Source: Ettlia oleoabundans
Lineage: Eukaryota; Chlorophyta; Chlorophyceae; Chlamydomonadales
Direction: 5' to 3'
DNA: 13,309 bases
NCBI GenBank assembly: GCA_019693395.1
Contig: JAAMXP010000953.1
Span: 1 to 13,309 of the forward strand
Part shown: positions 1 through 10,991 of the stretch, piece after piece
How the letters are laid out: every line of letters starts with the position of its first letter
Numbering within the stretch: position 1 is the first letter of the stretch
The notes under the pieces: generated by a model
What the model was told of the DNA's origin: nothing
Seen by the model: the letters and a program-made list of their open reading frames with translations, nothing else
The model's database searches: none
Position numbers and translations under genes: made by a program

Positions 1-243
1 GGTAGCATGATTTAAGGTTCCATAATCACAATGCTTCGAAGATGGCAAACCAGAGTGCCAGCCAGGATGGGATGACCGGCACGGGAAACGGTACATAGCA
101 GCAGCTGCAGCAGCAGGGCACAACATGCCGCAACCCAGCCGACCGAAATGCAACTGCAGCGCATCAACATGTCAACCACAGAGCAAAGCATGGGCGCTAG
201 TTTCCCACACATGCAAACATTGCAACACAGCGCAGCAAATTGA

Positions 244-312
244 AGGAACGCAACGCAACGCAACACAATGCAAAGGAACGCAACGCCAAGAAAGGCAAAG
301 CGAAGCAAAGCA
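244..312 (-). repeat. GGAAC/GCAAC pentamer repeat downstream of Myb-like exon 2
   Basis: GCAAC and GGAAC units recur (AACGCAACGCAACGCAACAC) and drift into AAGGCAAAGCGAAGCAAAGC. On the minus, gene-sense strand this is TTGCGTTGCG and GCTTTGCTTCG, lying just past the presumed donor at 331, so it probably belongs to an intron. The long minus-strand open frame through it is repeat translation. Confidence 0.6.
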
Positions 313-331
313 GGGCAGAAACAAGGTAAAC

Positions 332-1130
332 CTGGCGCCTCATCGCCGTCCGTCTTGGCCTTGCTGCCCGCTTTCCGCTCCACCGGCATGCCCTTGAGCT
401 CGCTGTACTTCGTTTTCATGGCGGTACTGTTGCTGAATCCAAAGTGGCGGGCCACCGAGGCCCAGTTGATGCTGCCACCGCGGGTGCCCTCTTTGCCTGC
501 AGGGCAGGGCGGGTTGGGAAAGCCAGCGCGGAGCGGGCAGATTGTTGGCAGTGAAGTAAAGCGCTGCAACACTAGGCAGGAGGTGGCGCAAATGTTTGAG
601 GCGGCAATGTCTGCCCACCATTTGAACTGCTTGTCTACATGCAGTACTGCGCGCAAGACAGGCGGCGGACGGTAATGCAACGGCAGGGCCGGGTATGGGG
701 GACAACCATGCATGATCTTTCGGCCCAAGGTGCTATGCCCTGAGTCGCGTAAACGGCTGTGGCCACGCTCACCCAGCAGCTCGTTGCGGTAGCCCTCATC
801 CTCCACCAGCTTTATCAGCTGCTGCTCCGAATCAGCGCTCCACTTCATTCGCTTGCCCGGCTCTTTGGCGACGTTGCTGCCACCGGCAGCCTGCATGCCT
901 GCGGCAGCTGCGCCCGTGGCGCCGCCTGCTGACATGCGCATGAGCATGCTCCACTCTTGTGGTCCTGCTTTGGGCAGCTTGACGGCCAGTTGGTAGATTT
1001 GAGCCACCTCTGGGGGCTGGTTAGAGAGCGGAATGCCGGTGCCCACTGCCGCCAGGTGCGCTGCCAGGTAGTAGCAGATGTTGTTGCACAGGTCCCCCAG
1101 CTGCGTTAGATCGTTTGTGGTGACCGGCAT
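332..1130 (-). CDS. Myb/SANT-like DNA-binding domain protein (3' end unresolved)
   Basis: Two exons can be read on the minus strand: 1130-773 and 496-332. They join in phase across a 276-base intron with donor GTGAGC and acceptor CTGCAG, giving 174 codons. Residues about 93-155 form a Myb/SANT-like unit, with W97 and the LIKLVEDEG helix before the junction and INWASVARHFGFS (W131) then KTKYSELKG after it. Such domains usually bind DNA, so a nuclear transcription or chromatin role is inferred. The N-terminal 90 residues are an undefined helical region followed by an Ala/Gly linker. ATG at 1130 is the only in-frame Met upstream of the domain. After the basic stretch ERKAGSKAK a donor (CCAG, GTTTACC) is likely at 331. 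The next exon is uncertain: acceptors near 153 and 97 are possible, or it lies outside the window. The target and partners are unknown. Confidence 0.72.
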
Positions 1131-1860
1131 TTTGGCAGGGGGCTGTCTCGGCGGGCCGTGAGCTGCTTCGGCGGAGCGGGTCGGAATGCAGCGTGCTGGC
1201 AGCCGTCTCTTGCGCCGCGGACGCCTTAGGTGTTCGCAGTAACCGTGGAAGGGCTGTCGAGGTCCTACTCGAAGCTGAGGCGCGAGACTGGGGACGATCT
1301 CAGCGGCTGGTTCGACCACGCGGCAACGCTTCGCAGCCCACACTGTTGAACAGAAACTTAGCAGGGTTTTCTGGTGCCGACAGTGCTCGCCACGCCCGGG
1401 TTTTTTTGTAGCCGTCACTGGGCACCCAGGGTCGTGAGTTCTCGATTGTGCGACCACCGCTGTTCGGAGGGTGGACGGTCGCCCCTTCCGATTATTTCTG
1501 ATGTTATTCCGGTTGCACCACAGCTACCGGATGAGTGGTCCTGCAAGACAGCATACTTGCTTTGTCTATCTATCGTGTGTCACCCCACCCACTGCCCGGG
1601 CATCTGGACAATTCTGCTGCACCAGCACCGGCAGGCAGAAGGCCAAACCCTTCTGGTTCGCTGAGCAGCCTTACAGCCAAAAGAATGAAATGCAACAAGT
1701 ATTGGAACAAGCTAGTTGGCCCTAGGACGATAGGCAGTGTGGAAATTCCACCATAAACTTGTTACAGTCGGAGGCGCAGCAGAACCGCCAGCAATGCGTG
1801 GCCTGCAATGCAGCGTGCACCAGCGGGGCACCAGGCGGTGCACCCAGCTGGCCCCAGCTG
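1131..1860. other. Intergenic: NTR 3' UTR and Myb-gene 5' region
   Basis: The two neighbouring genes run in the same direction on the minus strand, so this 730-base stretch should hold the NTR 3' UTR (high coordinates) and the promoter and 5' UTR of the Myb-like gene (low coordinates). The minus-strand frame upstream of the Myb-like ATG stays open to about 1457 but has no in-frame ATG. Its composition is basic and shapeless, so I do not call it coding. No convincing TATA box or RNA gene is visible. Confidence 0.5.
1762..1766 (-). terminator. TGTAA polyadenylation signal of the NTR gene
   Basis: The minus strand reads TGTAA about 95 bases after the NTR stop codon at 1861. TGTAA is the typical green-algal polyadenylation signal. 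A second TGTAA lies at 1671-1675 on the same strand and may be an alternative site. Confidence 0.55.
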
Positions 1861-5275
<3,415 letters not shown>

Positions 5276-5644
5276 GGCCGCTGCAGTGCTGATCAATCGG
5301 ATCACGGAGCCCTTCAGCGTGGACAGGGTGGGGGAACTGAACTCAAGTTGCAATCAGAAACTTTGAACCCGCCGTGGCAGCGCAGACGGATGTTAACGTG
5401 GAGATTGAACACTAGCTTACCACAGATATACCGACAGGCAATTCTGAAATGCCTTTGACTGGGACCCAGCATGAGTTGTGCCGACTCAGCACGAGCCCAT
5501 CTTGCTTTCATGCTCAGCAGAGGGGCGTATTCACTTCCTGCGATATCTACATTGCTGCGGTCCCCATTGCAAGATAATCGCGATCTTCGCGGCTGGAAGG
5601 CACCCCAACCCAAATACACTTCCACCCCTGGCTCACGGCTCGCT
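5276..5644. promoter_or_regulatory. Shared divergent promoter region, NTR / PsbP-like
   Basis: The start codons of the minus-strand NTR gene (5275) and the plus-strand PsbP-like gene (5645) are 369 bases apart with no gene between, so both promoters and both 5' UTRs must lie here or overlap the first exons. A TATATC on the minus strand at 5425-5430 is a weak TATA-like candidate for NTR. No other motif stands out. Shared regulation is inferred from layout only. Confidence 0.5.
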
Positions 5645-7683
5645 ATGGCGACCTCAATAGCGGCATTCGGCTGTCAAGCATCAATGCGGCAGGGTCGCTG
5701 CGTGCGGGTTGCTGAGCGACCGGGTGCAGCGCCGTCGAGGCCAGCGCTGCGCCGCGCTGGCAGCGGCACTCTGCCTGTGTGCCAGCAGCAGCAGGAGCAG
5801 GCGCCGCAGCAGTCGCAAACCGCAGCCCTGACACGGCGCAGCCTACTGCTGCTGCCAGCGGGCATGGCAGCGGCAGTAACGCTGGCCTTATCACCCGGGC
5901 CAGTCGCCGCCTTTGTCATGCCGCCACCCGGGTATCGTTACCACGAGGATAAGCTTGATGGTTACTCCTTCTTCTACCCTGAGGACTGGCAGCCCGTCAC
6001 AGTGAGATAAAGGGCACAGTTGTGAAGCACTCATCCCACTCCCATTCAATAGAGCAGCCCTGCACAGCCTTTGAACCCCACATGCCTCGATGCATTGCCA
6101 TGGTGGGCTGCCTCAACTCCCCCCCTTCCGCCCTTTCCTCATCTGCACTGTTATGCATGCAAAAAACACCAAGCCCTCTGCCCTCCAAGTCATACAATAT
6201 TGGCGGACATTTCTAATACCCTTTCATTGCGGCCTTCCAGTGCCCCTGATTCCCTACCACTCAACTTCCGCCTGCTCGTGCCTTGTCTCTGCTTCGCACC
6301 TCAGGTGAAGGCTGTTGTCTGCTGCAGTTAATCTGTTGGTAACTGCCCCGCCTGCTGTTCTCATCCACTATGTATCGCAGACTTCTGGTAACGACGTCTT
6401 TTACCGCAACCCATTCAACGTGGAAGAAAACCTGTTTGTGAATGTCTCCTCCCCCTCTTCCTCCAAGTTCAAGTCTGTTGCTGACCTAGGGAGCCCAGAA
6501 GAGGCCGCCAAGCGCACACAGGAGCAGGTGGGTGCTGCCTTTGGCTGTTGACTTCCTGGCACATTGTTGATGGGTGTAGCTCAAGAAATTTAGAGATGTA
6601 ATGTCCGCCATTGTGTCGTTGGGTGCTGCCTTGGTAATTTTCGATTGGAAGCTGCTCTGGGAACTTCCGCATTGTTCTGTTGGATGCTGTTCTGGGTATT
6701 GCGGCAGTGTTCTGTTGCGTGCTATACCCATTGATCGGTACCGAGTTCTTGCAGCGCTCGCACTTCCCCAGCGCAACTGTGAAACTTATCCGGGCAGTAT
6801 GCATGCTGCGGGATCACTGTGTTGTGTACTGACCAGTCTACAGCACATCCCTGTACTGCATCGGTGTTTGATGTGTACCGCCCCTCATTCATGCGCCGTT
6901 TGTGCTGCATGCAGTACCTGGAGGAGTTCATGTCCACGCGGTTGGGGGTGCGGCGTACCGCCCAAGTGGTATCTGCAGCACAGCGTACCGCCTCGGACGG
7001 CAGGTTATACTATGACATACAGACCAGGGTCAAATCTTTTGCCTCCCGCAACCAGCTGGCGGTCACGCAGGCAGAGATAGATGAGGGGTGAGCGCCGCTA
7101 AATTTGAAACCACCGAGCTTGTGGCGTGGTTTGTACTGCTCCAAAGCCTGCAGTGTGGTTTGTACTCACTCACCTGGTCTGGTCCTGGGGCTGGGATCTG
7201 ACTGCTCGGGAGGCGATTGCTGCCGGCATACTGCTGATTTGCATCTCATCGGGCAGACATCAAAGGGAGGGCAGGGGTAACGCGGGGTCTTGGAGAGGCG
7301 TTTTCTTGGTGTGCATGATATTACCCTTGGTACTCATCGACAGCTGCATGGCAAATTGGGCACGGCTGACATTTACCCACCCTCAGGACCACCGCCAGAA
7401 TGGTTCACCGGCGCTCCTCCTGCCTGCCAGCCCCATCCTGCTTGCCTGCCTGTTTGCCTGGCCACCGTGGCTGCCTGCCTGCCCACCCATGCATCTCGCC
7501 TTCCTGCCTGCCTTCTCTTCCTGCAGCGTGGTGCTGGAGTGGGACCGCCGCTACCTGGCTGTCCTGGGTGTGGCTGGCAAGAGGCTGTACGAGTTCCGCC
7601 TGCAAGCCTCCAATGCAGCTTATGAGGCAGACTCAGAGCGCCTGCTCACCATAGCTACCTCCTTCCGCTGCAAGGAGGTGTGA
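5645..7683 (+). CDS. PsbP domain-containing thylakoid lumen protein (PPD3-like)
   Basis: Four plus-strand exons: 5645-6001, 6381-6527, 6915-7087 and 7527-7683, giving 277 aa ending in TGA. The first 60 or so residues are Arg/Ala/Ser/Gln-rich and look like a chloroplast transit peptide. They are followed by a twin-arginine lumen signal (LTRRS at 62-66, hydrophobic to about 88, likely cleavage near PVAA at 86-89). The mature part has PsbP-family features: DGYSFFYPEDW (105-115), the YRNPF and ENLFVNVSSP region in exon 2, DGRLYYDI (196-203) and EWDRRYLAVLG (230-240). From memory it most resembles Arabidopsis PPD3 among PsbP-domain proteins rather than the oxygen-evolving PsbP subunit; this needs a search. 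A role in photosystem or other lumenal assembly is family inference. ATG 5645 was chosen because the transit peptide begins there; an in-frame ATG at 5471 would add 58 residues. Confidence 0.92.
6651..6720 (+). repeat. Degenerate 35-bp tandem repeat in PsbP-like intron 2
   Basis: Two adjacent 35-base units, 6651-6685 and 6686-6720, both begin GCTG(C/T)TCTGGG and share TGTTCTGTTG near the end; I count about 27 of 35 identical. Upstream, GGTGCTGCCTT-like segments near 6530 and 6622 look like older, more diverged units. The array lies wholly within intron 2 (6528-6914). Confidence 0.6.
7420..7526 (+). repeat. (CCTG)-rich pyrimidine tract at the 3' end of PsbP-like intron 3
   Basis: Repeated CCTGCCTG and TGCCTGCC units fill the last 100 bases of intron 3 and merge into the polypyrimidine tract ending in CTTCCTGCAG before exon 4. 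This is a microsatellite-like tract with a splice-acceptor context. Plus-strand ORFs across it are repeat translation, not genes. Confidence 0.6.
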
Positions 7684-7779
7684 AACGCCCACCTCCCTCC
7701 TTCCGCTGCATATGGGTTGAAGTACCTCCCCTCCACGCTGCAAAAAGGTGTGACCTACCTCCCTCCTTTTGCCGCAAAG
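7655..7779 (+). repeat. Degenerate tandem copies of the PsbP-like gene's last codons
   Basis: The end of the coding sequence (ACCTCCTTCCGCTGCAAGG then AGGTGTGA, 7655-7683) recurs in degenerate form at about 7690-7710, 7722-7753 and 7755-7779. The third copy keeps CTGCAAAAAGGTGTGA, including an equivalent of the stop codon. The spacing is irregular, about 32 to 35 bases. This looks like local tandem duplication of the 3' end into the 3' UTR. Confidence 0.55.
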
Positions 7780-7797
7780 AGCGCGCCTTCCATACCA

Positions 7798-7802
7798 TGT
7801 AA
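7798..7802 (+). terminator. TGTAA polyadenylation signal of the PsbP-like gene
   Basis: TGTAA occurs on the plus strand about 115 bases after the TGA at 7681-7683 and is followed by an A/T-rich patch (ATTATAGTTCTT). It matches the usual green-algal signal and is placed sensibly for a short 3' UTR. Confidence 0.6.
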
Positions 7803-8197
7803 ATTATAGTTCTTCGCAAACCAGCTTGCACAGCTCAGGGCAGATGCAGTGCGGCTGTAGAGATGTAGGAGCAGATAGCCCAACTCAACCCTCTGAGTCC
7901 GTAGCTTAGCAGGGGGATGGGTAGGGCAGCTTCAGCCCAGCCCCCAAAGAGCTGAGGCTGAGTCGGAGCAGGTGCTGTGCTGAGTTGACAGAGAGGGAAC
8001 AGCAGAGGTGCTTGGGGATGGGTGGCAGCCTCGGAGTGATTGTGCACCCCCTGACTTCACCCTCGCATTTAGAATGCGTTGAGGGGAAGGTATCCAACCT
8101 TGCCACCAAGCACTAGTTGCTCAGGCGGTGTGCGTATTGTGCGGGTCAGCTCTTGCGTTGGATGTTCTGTTTCCTTGGAACGGCTGTGAAACATTCA

Positions 8198-8202
8198 TTA
8201 CA
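8198..8202 (-). terminator. TGTAA polyadenylation signal of the UBC2 gene
   Basis: The minus strand reads TGTAA here, about 460 bases past the UBC2 stop codon at 8663. It implies a 3' UTR of ordinary algal length. The assignment rests on strand and position only. Confidence 0.45.
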
Positions 8203-8662
8203 GGCTGCACATGCTGCATAAGCGAGCAGCCTGGCACATTGGCTCTGTGAGACGCCTGGTCGGCCGCAACAAATACAGCAGGAAACACATCAGCAGTGAA
8301 TGGCGAGCGTGGGAGGTGAGAAGTGGGGGAAGCAGAGCAGACAGTTAGCAACAGCGAAGCAAGCAGGGGAGTAAGCAAGGTAGAAAACCGGTGGCAGTAC
8401 AAGCGAGGGTGCTGGGCTGAGAGGAGCGGTAATGGTACAGACTGTACACACACAACAACTTTGAGCTGCAGAGGGCCCCAGACGGCAGACAAGCTCAGAG
8501 GTGCTGGTGGGGTCAAGGCAAAACACGTATCAAGGGTCATTTGGAATGACGCCACAGCTGGGCTTGTGCTACGATCAAGCCTGCTGGTGCCCACAGGGTG
8601 AAGCTGCGGACTGGAGGTTGCTGGGCATTACCGGTGCTGCCGTCGGTTACCAAGGGCGGGCG

Positions 8663-10322
8663 TTATGCCTCTTCCTCTTCCTCCTCCTCCTCCTCGTCGT
8701 CCCCATCATCCGCCCAGCTAGCCTCCACCACAGCCTTCACCCGCCGGTTGTACTCTTTGCGATCCTCATTGTACAGCCGGGCAGCCTGCGGTGCAGGCAG
8801 TACAGCACATTGGCCATCTTGTTGCAGGACGCTTGGTAGTACACTACAGCAGTACACTACGCGGGGCGATTTGCGTGACCAATCGGCGGCGCTGATGATG
8901 CCCCAGAGAGCAACCCAGGCTGCTGCGGCTGCTCCCAGCCAGTCCAGCTGTCCTCGATCCCCCTGTCAGATTGCCAACGAAGCCTCACAGAGCAAGCCTC
9001 TTTCCTCAAACACCACCAACAGCCAGGCAAGTATGCTGAGTTCCTGCCAGCACACCGCCTGCCCACCCGTTGACAGAGCAGCTTCTTTTATTATACTCCT
9101 GGCTGCCGGGGCCTGCCGGGGCCCCTGGCATTTACTCCTTTATTGATATGTATCATGGGCTCTCAGCACCCCTGCCAATCCCTTTGGCCACAGAGCAGCT
9201 GTCTCATCCTGCACCCCCCCTGCCAGCCTTCCTAGGCGGTACTGTCTCACTCAGAAGGAGGGAGTAGCCCAGGGAAGCAAGCCACCCTGACAAACAGGGG
9301 GCAGCGATGTGCCAAGCCCCCCGGCTGAGCAGCTGGCTTACCCTGCCAGCCGCCCCGTCAGCCCCACTGTCTCAGAGCAGCTCTTTGAAACAAGAAAGAA
9401 GAAAGGAAGGAAGGAAGGAAGCAAGGAAGAAACCCTCCTCACCTCTGAGTTGGCTGGCGAGTTGGGGTTAGGGTCTGACAGCAGCGACTGTATAGATGTG
9501 AGGATGGCTGAGACGTCGTAGATGGGGCTCCACTGGTTCTGGAGGATGTCGAGGCAAATGCCGCCATCCGCATAGACTGCAGGCGGGTGGGAGTGAGGGT
9601 GCGAGCGTTTTGTGTGTGGTATGTGATCTCAGCTGGTGGAGTTGGATGCACTGGCACATGCCATCCGTCTGCATAGCCTGCAGGGAGATGCAAGAAGTCA
9701 AAGGCAGGAGTAGGCACGAGAGAATGCAGAAAATGTGGTGGACAAGACCATGACTGGGAACGACAAGCGGGGCGGCCTGGGTGGAGGCGCAGGCGCGAGC
9801 CCCCCACCCCTACCCCACCCCCCAACACAGACGGTTCAAAAATTCAGGTGCACCAACCTCATCTATCCCGCAATGACGATCTTGTTGCTGGCACCCAGCA
9901 CCCAGCACCCAGCACCGCCATCGCCCCAGGTTTGCACCGCGCTATGCACGGTCATGTTTCAGTGCTGGCAATGTCTGCACACTCACTGTTGGGGTGGAAC
10001 ATTCGGGTCTTGAACTTGACTACAGGCGCCTTGTTGGGGTAGTCTTCTGAGAATTCCATGGACAGCTTGAACACGCCGCCATCCCACACCGTGCCGTCGG
10101 GCCCAAAGATGATGGCGTTCCATTGCATAATGTTCTCGGCCTGCGGCGACGCATTCACGCCTTCCGGCGGATCTTGTTGCAGCCCTGCAGGAGGGAGACG
10201 ATATATATGTTTACTTGGGCAAGGGCGGGGGGGAAGACGACAATTAGGCGGCGACTGCCACCGGCGCGGAGCTACTCACTCTTAAAGTCACGTATCAACC
10301 GTTTGCGTGCTGCCGTCGACAT
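8663..10322 (-). CDS. UBC2: Ubiquitin-conjugating enzyme E2, RAD6/UBC2 type, with acidic tail
   Basis: Four minus-strand exons: 10322-10280, 10184-9987, 9576-9443 and 8785-8663. Total 498 bases, 165 aa plus TAA. It begins [20 protein letters not shown], the RAD6 N-terminus, has HPN at 78-80, and places the catalytic cysteine at C88 in GGICLDIL, the same number as in yeast Rad6. [17 protein letters not shown] and [14 protein letters not shown] complete the fold, which ends near W149. RAD6 enzymes receive ubiquitin from E1 and pass it to substrates such as histone H2B, PCNA and N-degron proteins with their RING E3 partners; that role is family knowledge. Plant and animal homologues normally stop just after the W, but here residues 150-165 are acidic (ADDGDD, nine Glu, Ala). 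The start is supported by the exact RAD6 N-terminus. Its stop faces the PsbP gene's stop. Confidence 0.96.
9405..9420 (+). repeat. (GGAA)n microsatellite inside UBC2 intron 3
   Basis: Four GGAA units sit in a longer purine tract (about 9391-9432) and end roughly ten bases before the exon 3 donor boundary at 9442/9443. On the UBC2-sense strand this is a CTTCC-rich pyrimidine tract immediately downstream of the 5' splice site. Confidence 0.7.
9625..9682 (-). pseudogene. Decayed partial duplicate of UBC2 exon 3 within intron 2
   Basis: On the minus strand, starting with CTGCAG then GCTATGC (about 9682), this stretch aligns with the acceptor and first 40 to 50 bases of UBC2 exon 3 (CTGCAG then TCTATGC at 9582-9570). 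Shared blocks are CTGCAG, CTATGC, GGATGGC, AT-TGCC and CATCC, followed by a weaker CTCCA and ACCAG match. A four-base insertion (AGAC) and a three-base deletion shift the frame, so it cannot replace the real exon. I read it as a local duplication that has decayed. Confidence 0.45.
9800..9823 (-). promoter_or_regulatory. G-quadruplex motif in UBC2 intron 2
   Basis: C-runs of 6, 4, 4 and 6 with loops A, TA and A lie on the plus strand. The UBC2-sense minus strand therefore has four G-runs with loops of one or two bases, a strong quadruplex pattern. It lies in the middle of the 410-base intron 2. Confidence 0.6.
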
Positions 10323-10991
10323 CCTAGCTGTTACAGTGGTTCCCTGTGCGTGCTGAGTGACTCAAAGGGTCGGCGTTGTCTTGTCAAGAGATGCAGCAGC
10401 TTGTCCAGGGTTGCGATCAGCAATTGAGTAGAGCAAGCGCGTTCCGCGCCCAGCAGAGAATGACCACCAACCGTAGTGCGTGGAGTACGGCAAGCGGAAG
10501 CGCATGACGAGGGATTGGCGCCTGTCATGGCACATTTCCACCCTGATCACTCCTTTTCAAGTTAAGGGCTGTAGAGTGTGTCAGGGGTGGTTTACCGTGC
10601 ACTCCGACAAGTTGCAGGTCAAGCCGAGGTTCATGGAAGGCTGTAGAGTCGTTGTCAGCAGAGCGGGGCGGTCTGCGCCGACCGCGTCGCGGCTAGAGGC
10701 GCCCCACAGGTGTTTGCGTGCTGCCAGCCTGGTCGGGTCGCCAACCAGACTCCGCCTTGCACCTCGCACCCTGCACAACCTCCAGTTCCCTCTTCGAATG
10801 ATGCAGATGCCTTTTAACTGTCCGGCAGCAGGCGCGCGCCAATGTACGCTGGGCAGCGTCTGCCGCCAGAGGTGGCAGGCGACAACGACAGCACGGTGGC
10901 GGCGTGCAGCAGGCGGAAGGCAGTCGCCTGAGAGGCGCAACCAGGTGGGCTTTCATTCAAGAACCACGCTCTCTTCGACATATTCTGATGT
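10323..10991. promoter_or_regulatory. Divergent promoter region, UBC2 / unrecognised gene
   Basis: This 669-base stretch separates the head-to-head start codons at 10322 and 10992 and should contain both promoters and 5' UTRs. GGCTGTAGAGT is repeated at 10567-10577 and 10639-10649 with similar flanks. GTTTGCGTGCTGCC occurs at 10712-10725 and again over the start of the UBC2 coding sequence at 10301-10314. A plus-strand frame from the ATG at 10798 encodes a basic, Arg/Ala/Thr-rich peptide that could be a transit peptide of the downstream gene. Confidence 0.45.

Larger units (their letters stand above)
7684..8662. other. Tail-to-tail intergenic region, PsbP-like and UBC2 3' UTRs
   Basis: About 980 bases lie between the two facing stop codons. 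The left part holds the degenerate tandem copies and a TGTAA for the plus-strand gene. The right part should be the UBC2 3' UTR, with TGTAA on the minus strand at 8198-8202. A 157-codon minus-strand open frame at 8121-8594 has no recognisable domain, is hydrophobic and compositionally irregular, and is best read as chance. No RNA gene is visible. Confidence 0.5.

Noticed and set aside
12..1457. A single 481-codon minus-strand open frame
   Set aside because: Only parts match a Myb/SANT-like protein. The middle contains a good GTGAGC donor and CTGCAG acceptor that join the domain halves in frame. The left part translates repeat sequence, and no ATG exists upstream of 1130.
7405..7605. ORFs on both strands across the CCTG-rich tract
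   Set aside because: They are translations of a short repeat inside PsbP-like intron 3.
8121..8594. A 157-codon minus-strand open frame between PsbP-like and UBC2
   Set aside because: It has no recognisable domain, sits in the expected UBC2 3' UTR, and has a TGTAA signal inside it. Chance ORFs of this size are expected in GC-rich algal DNA.
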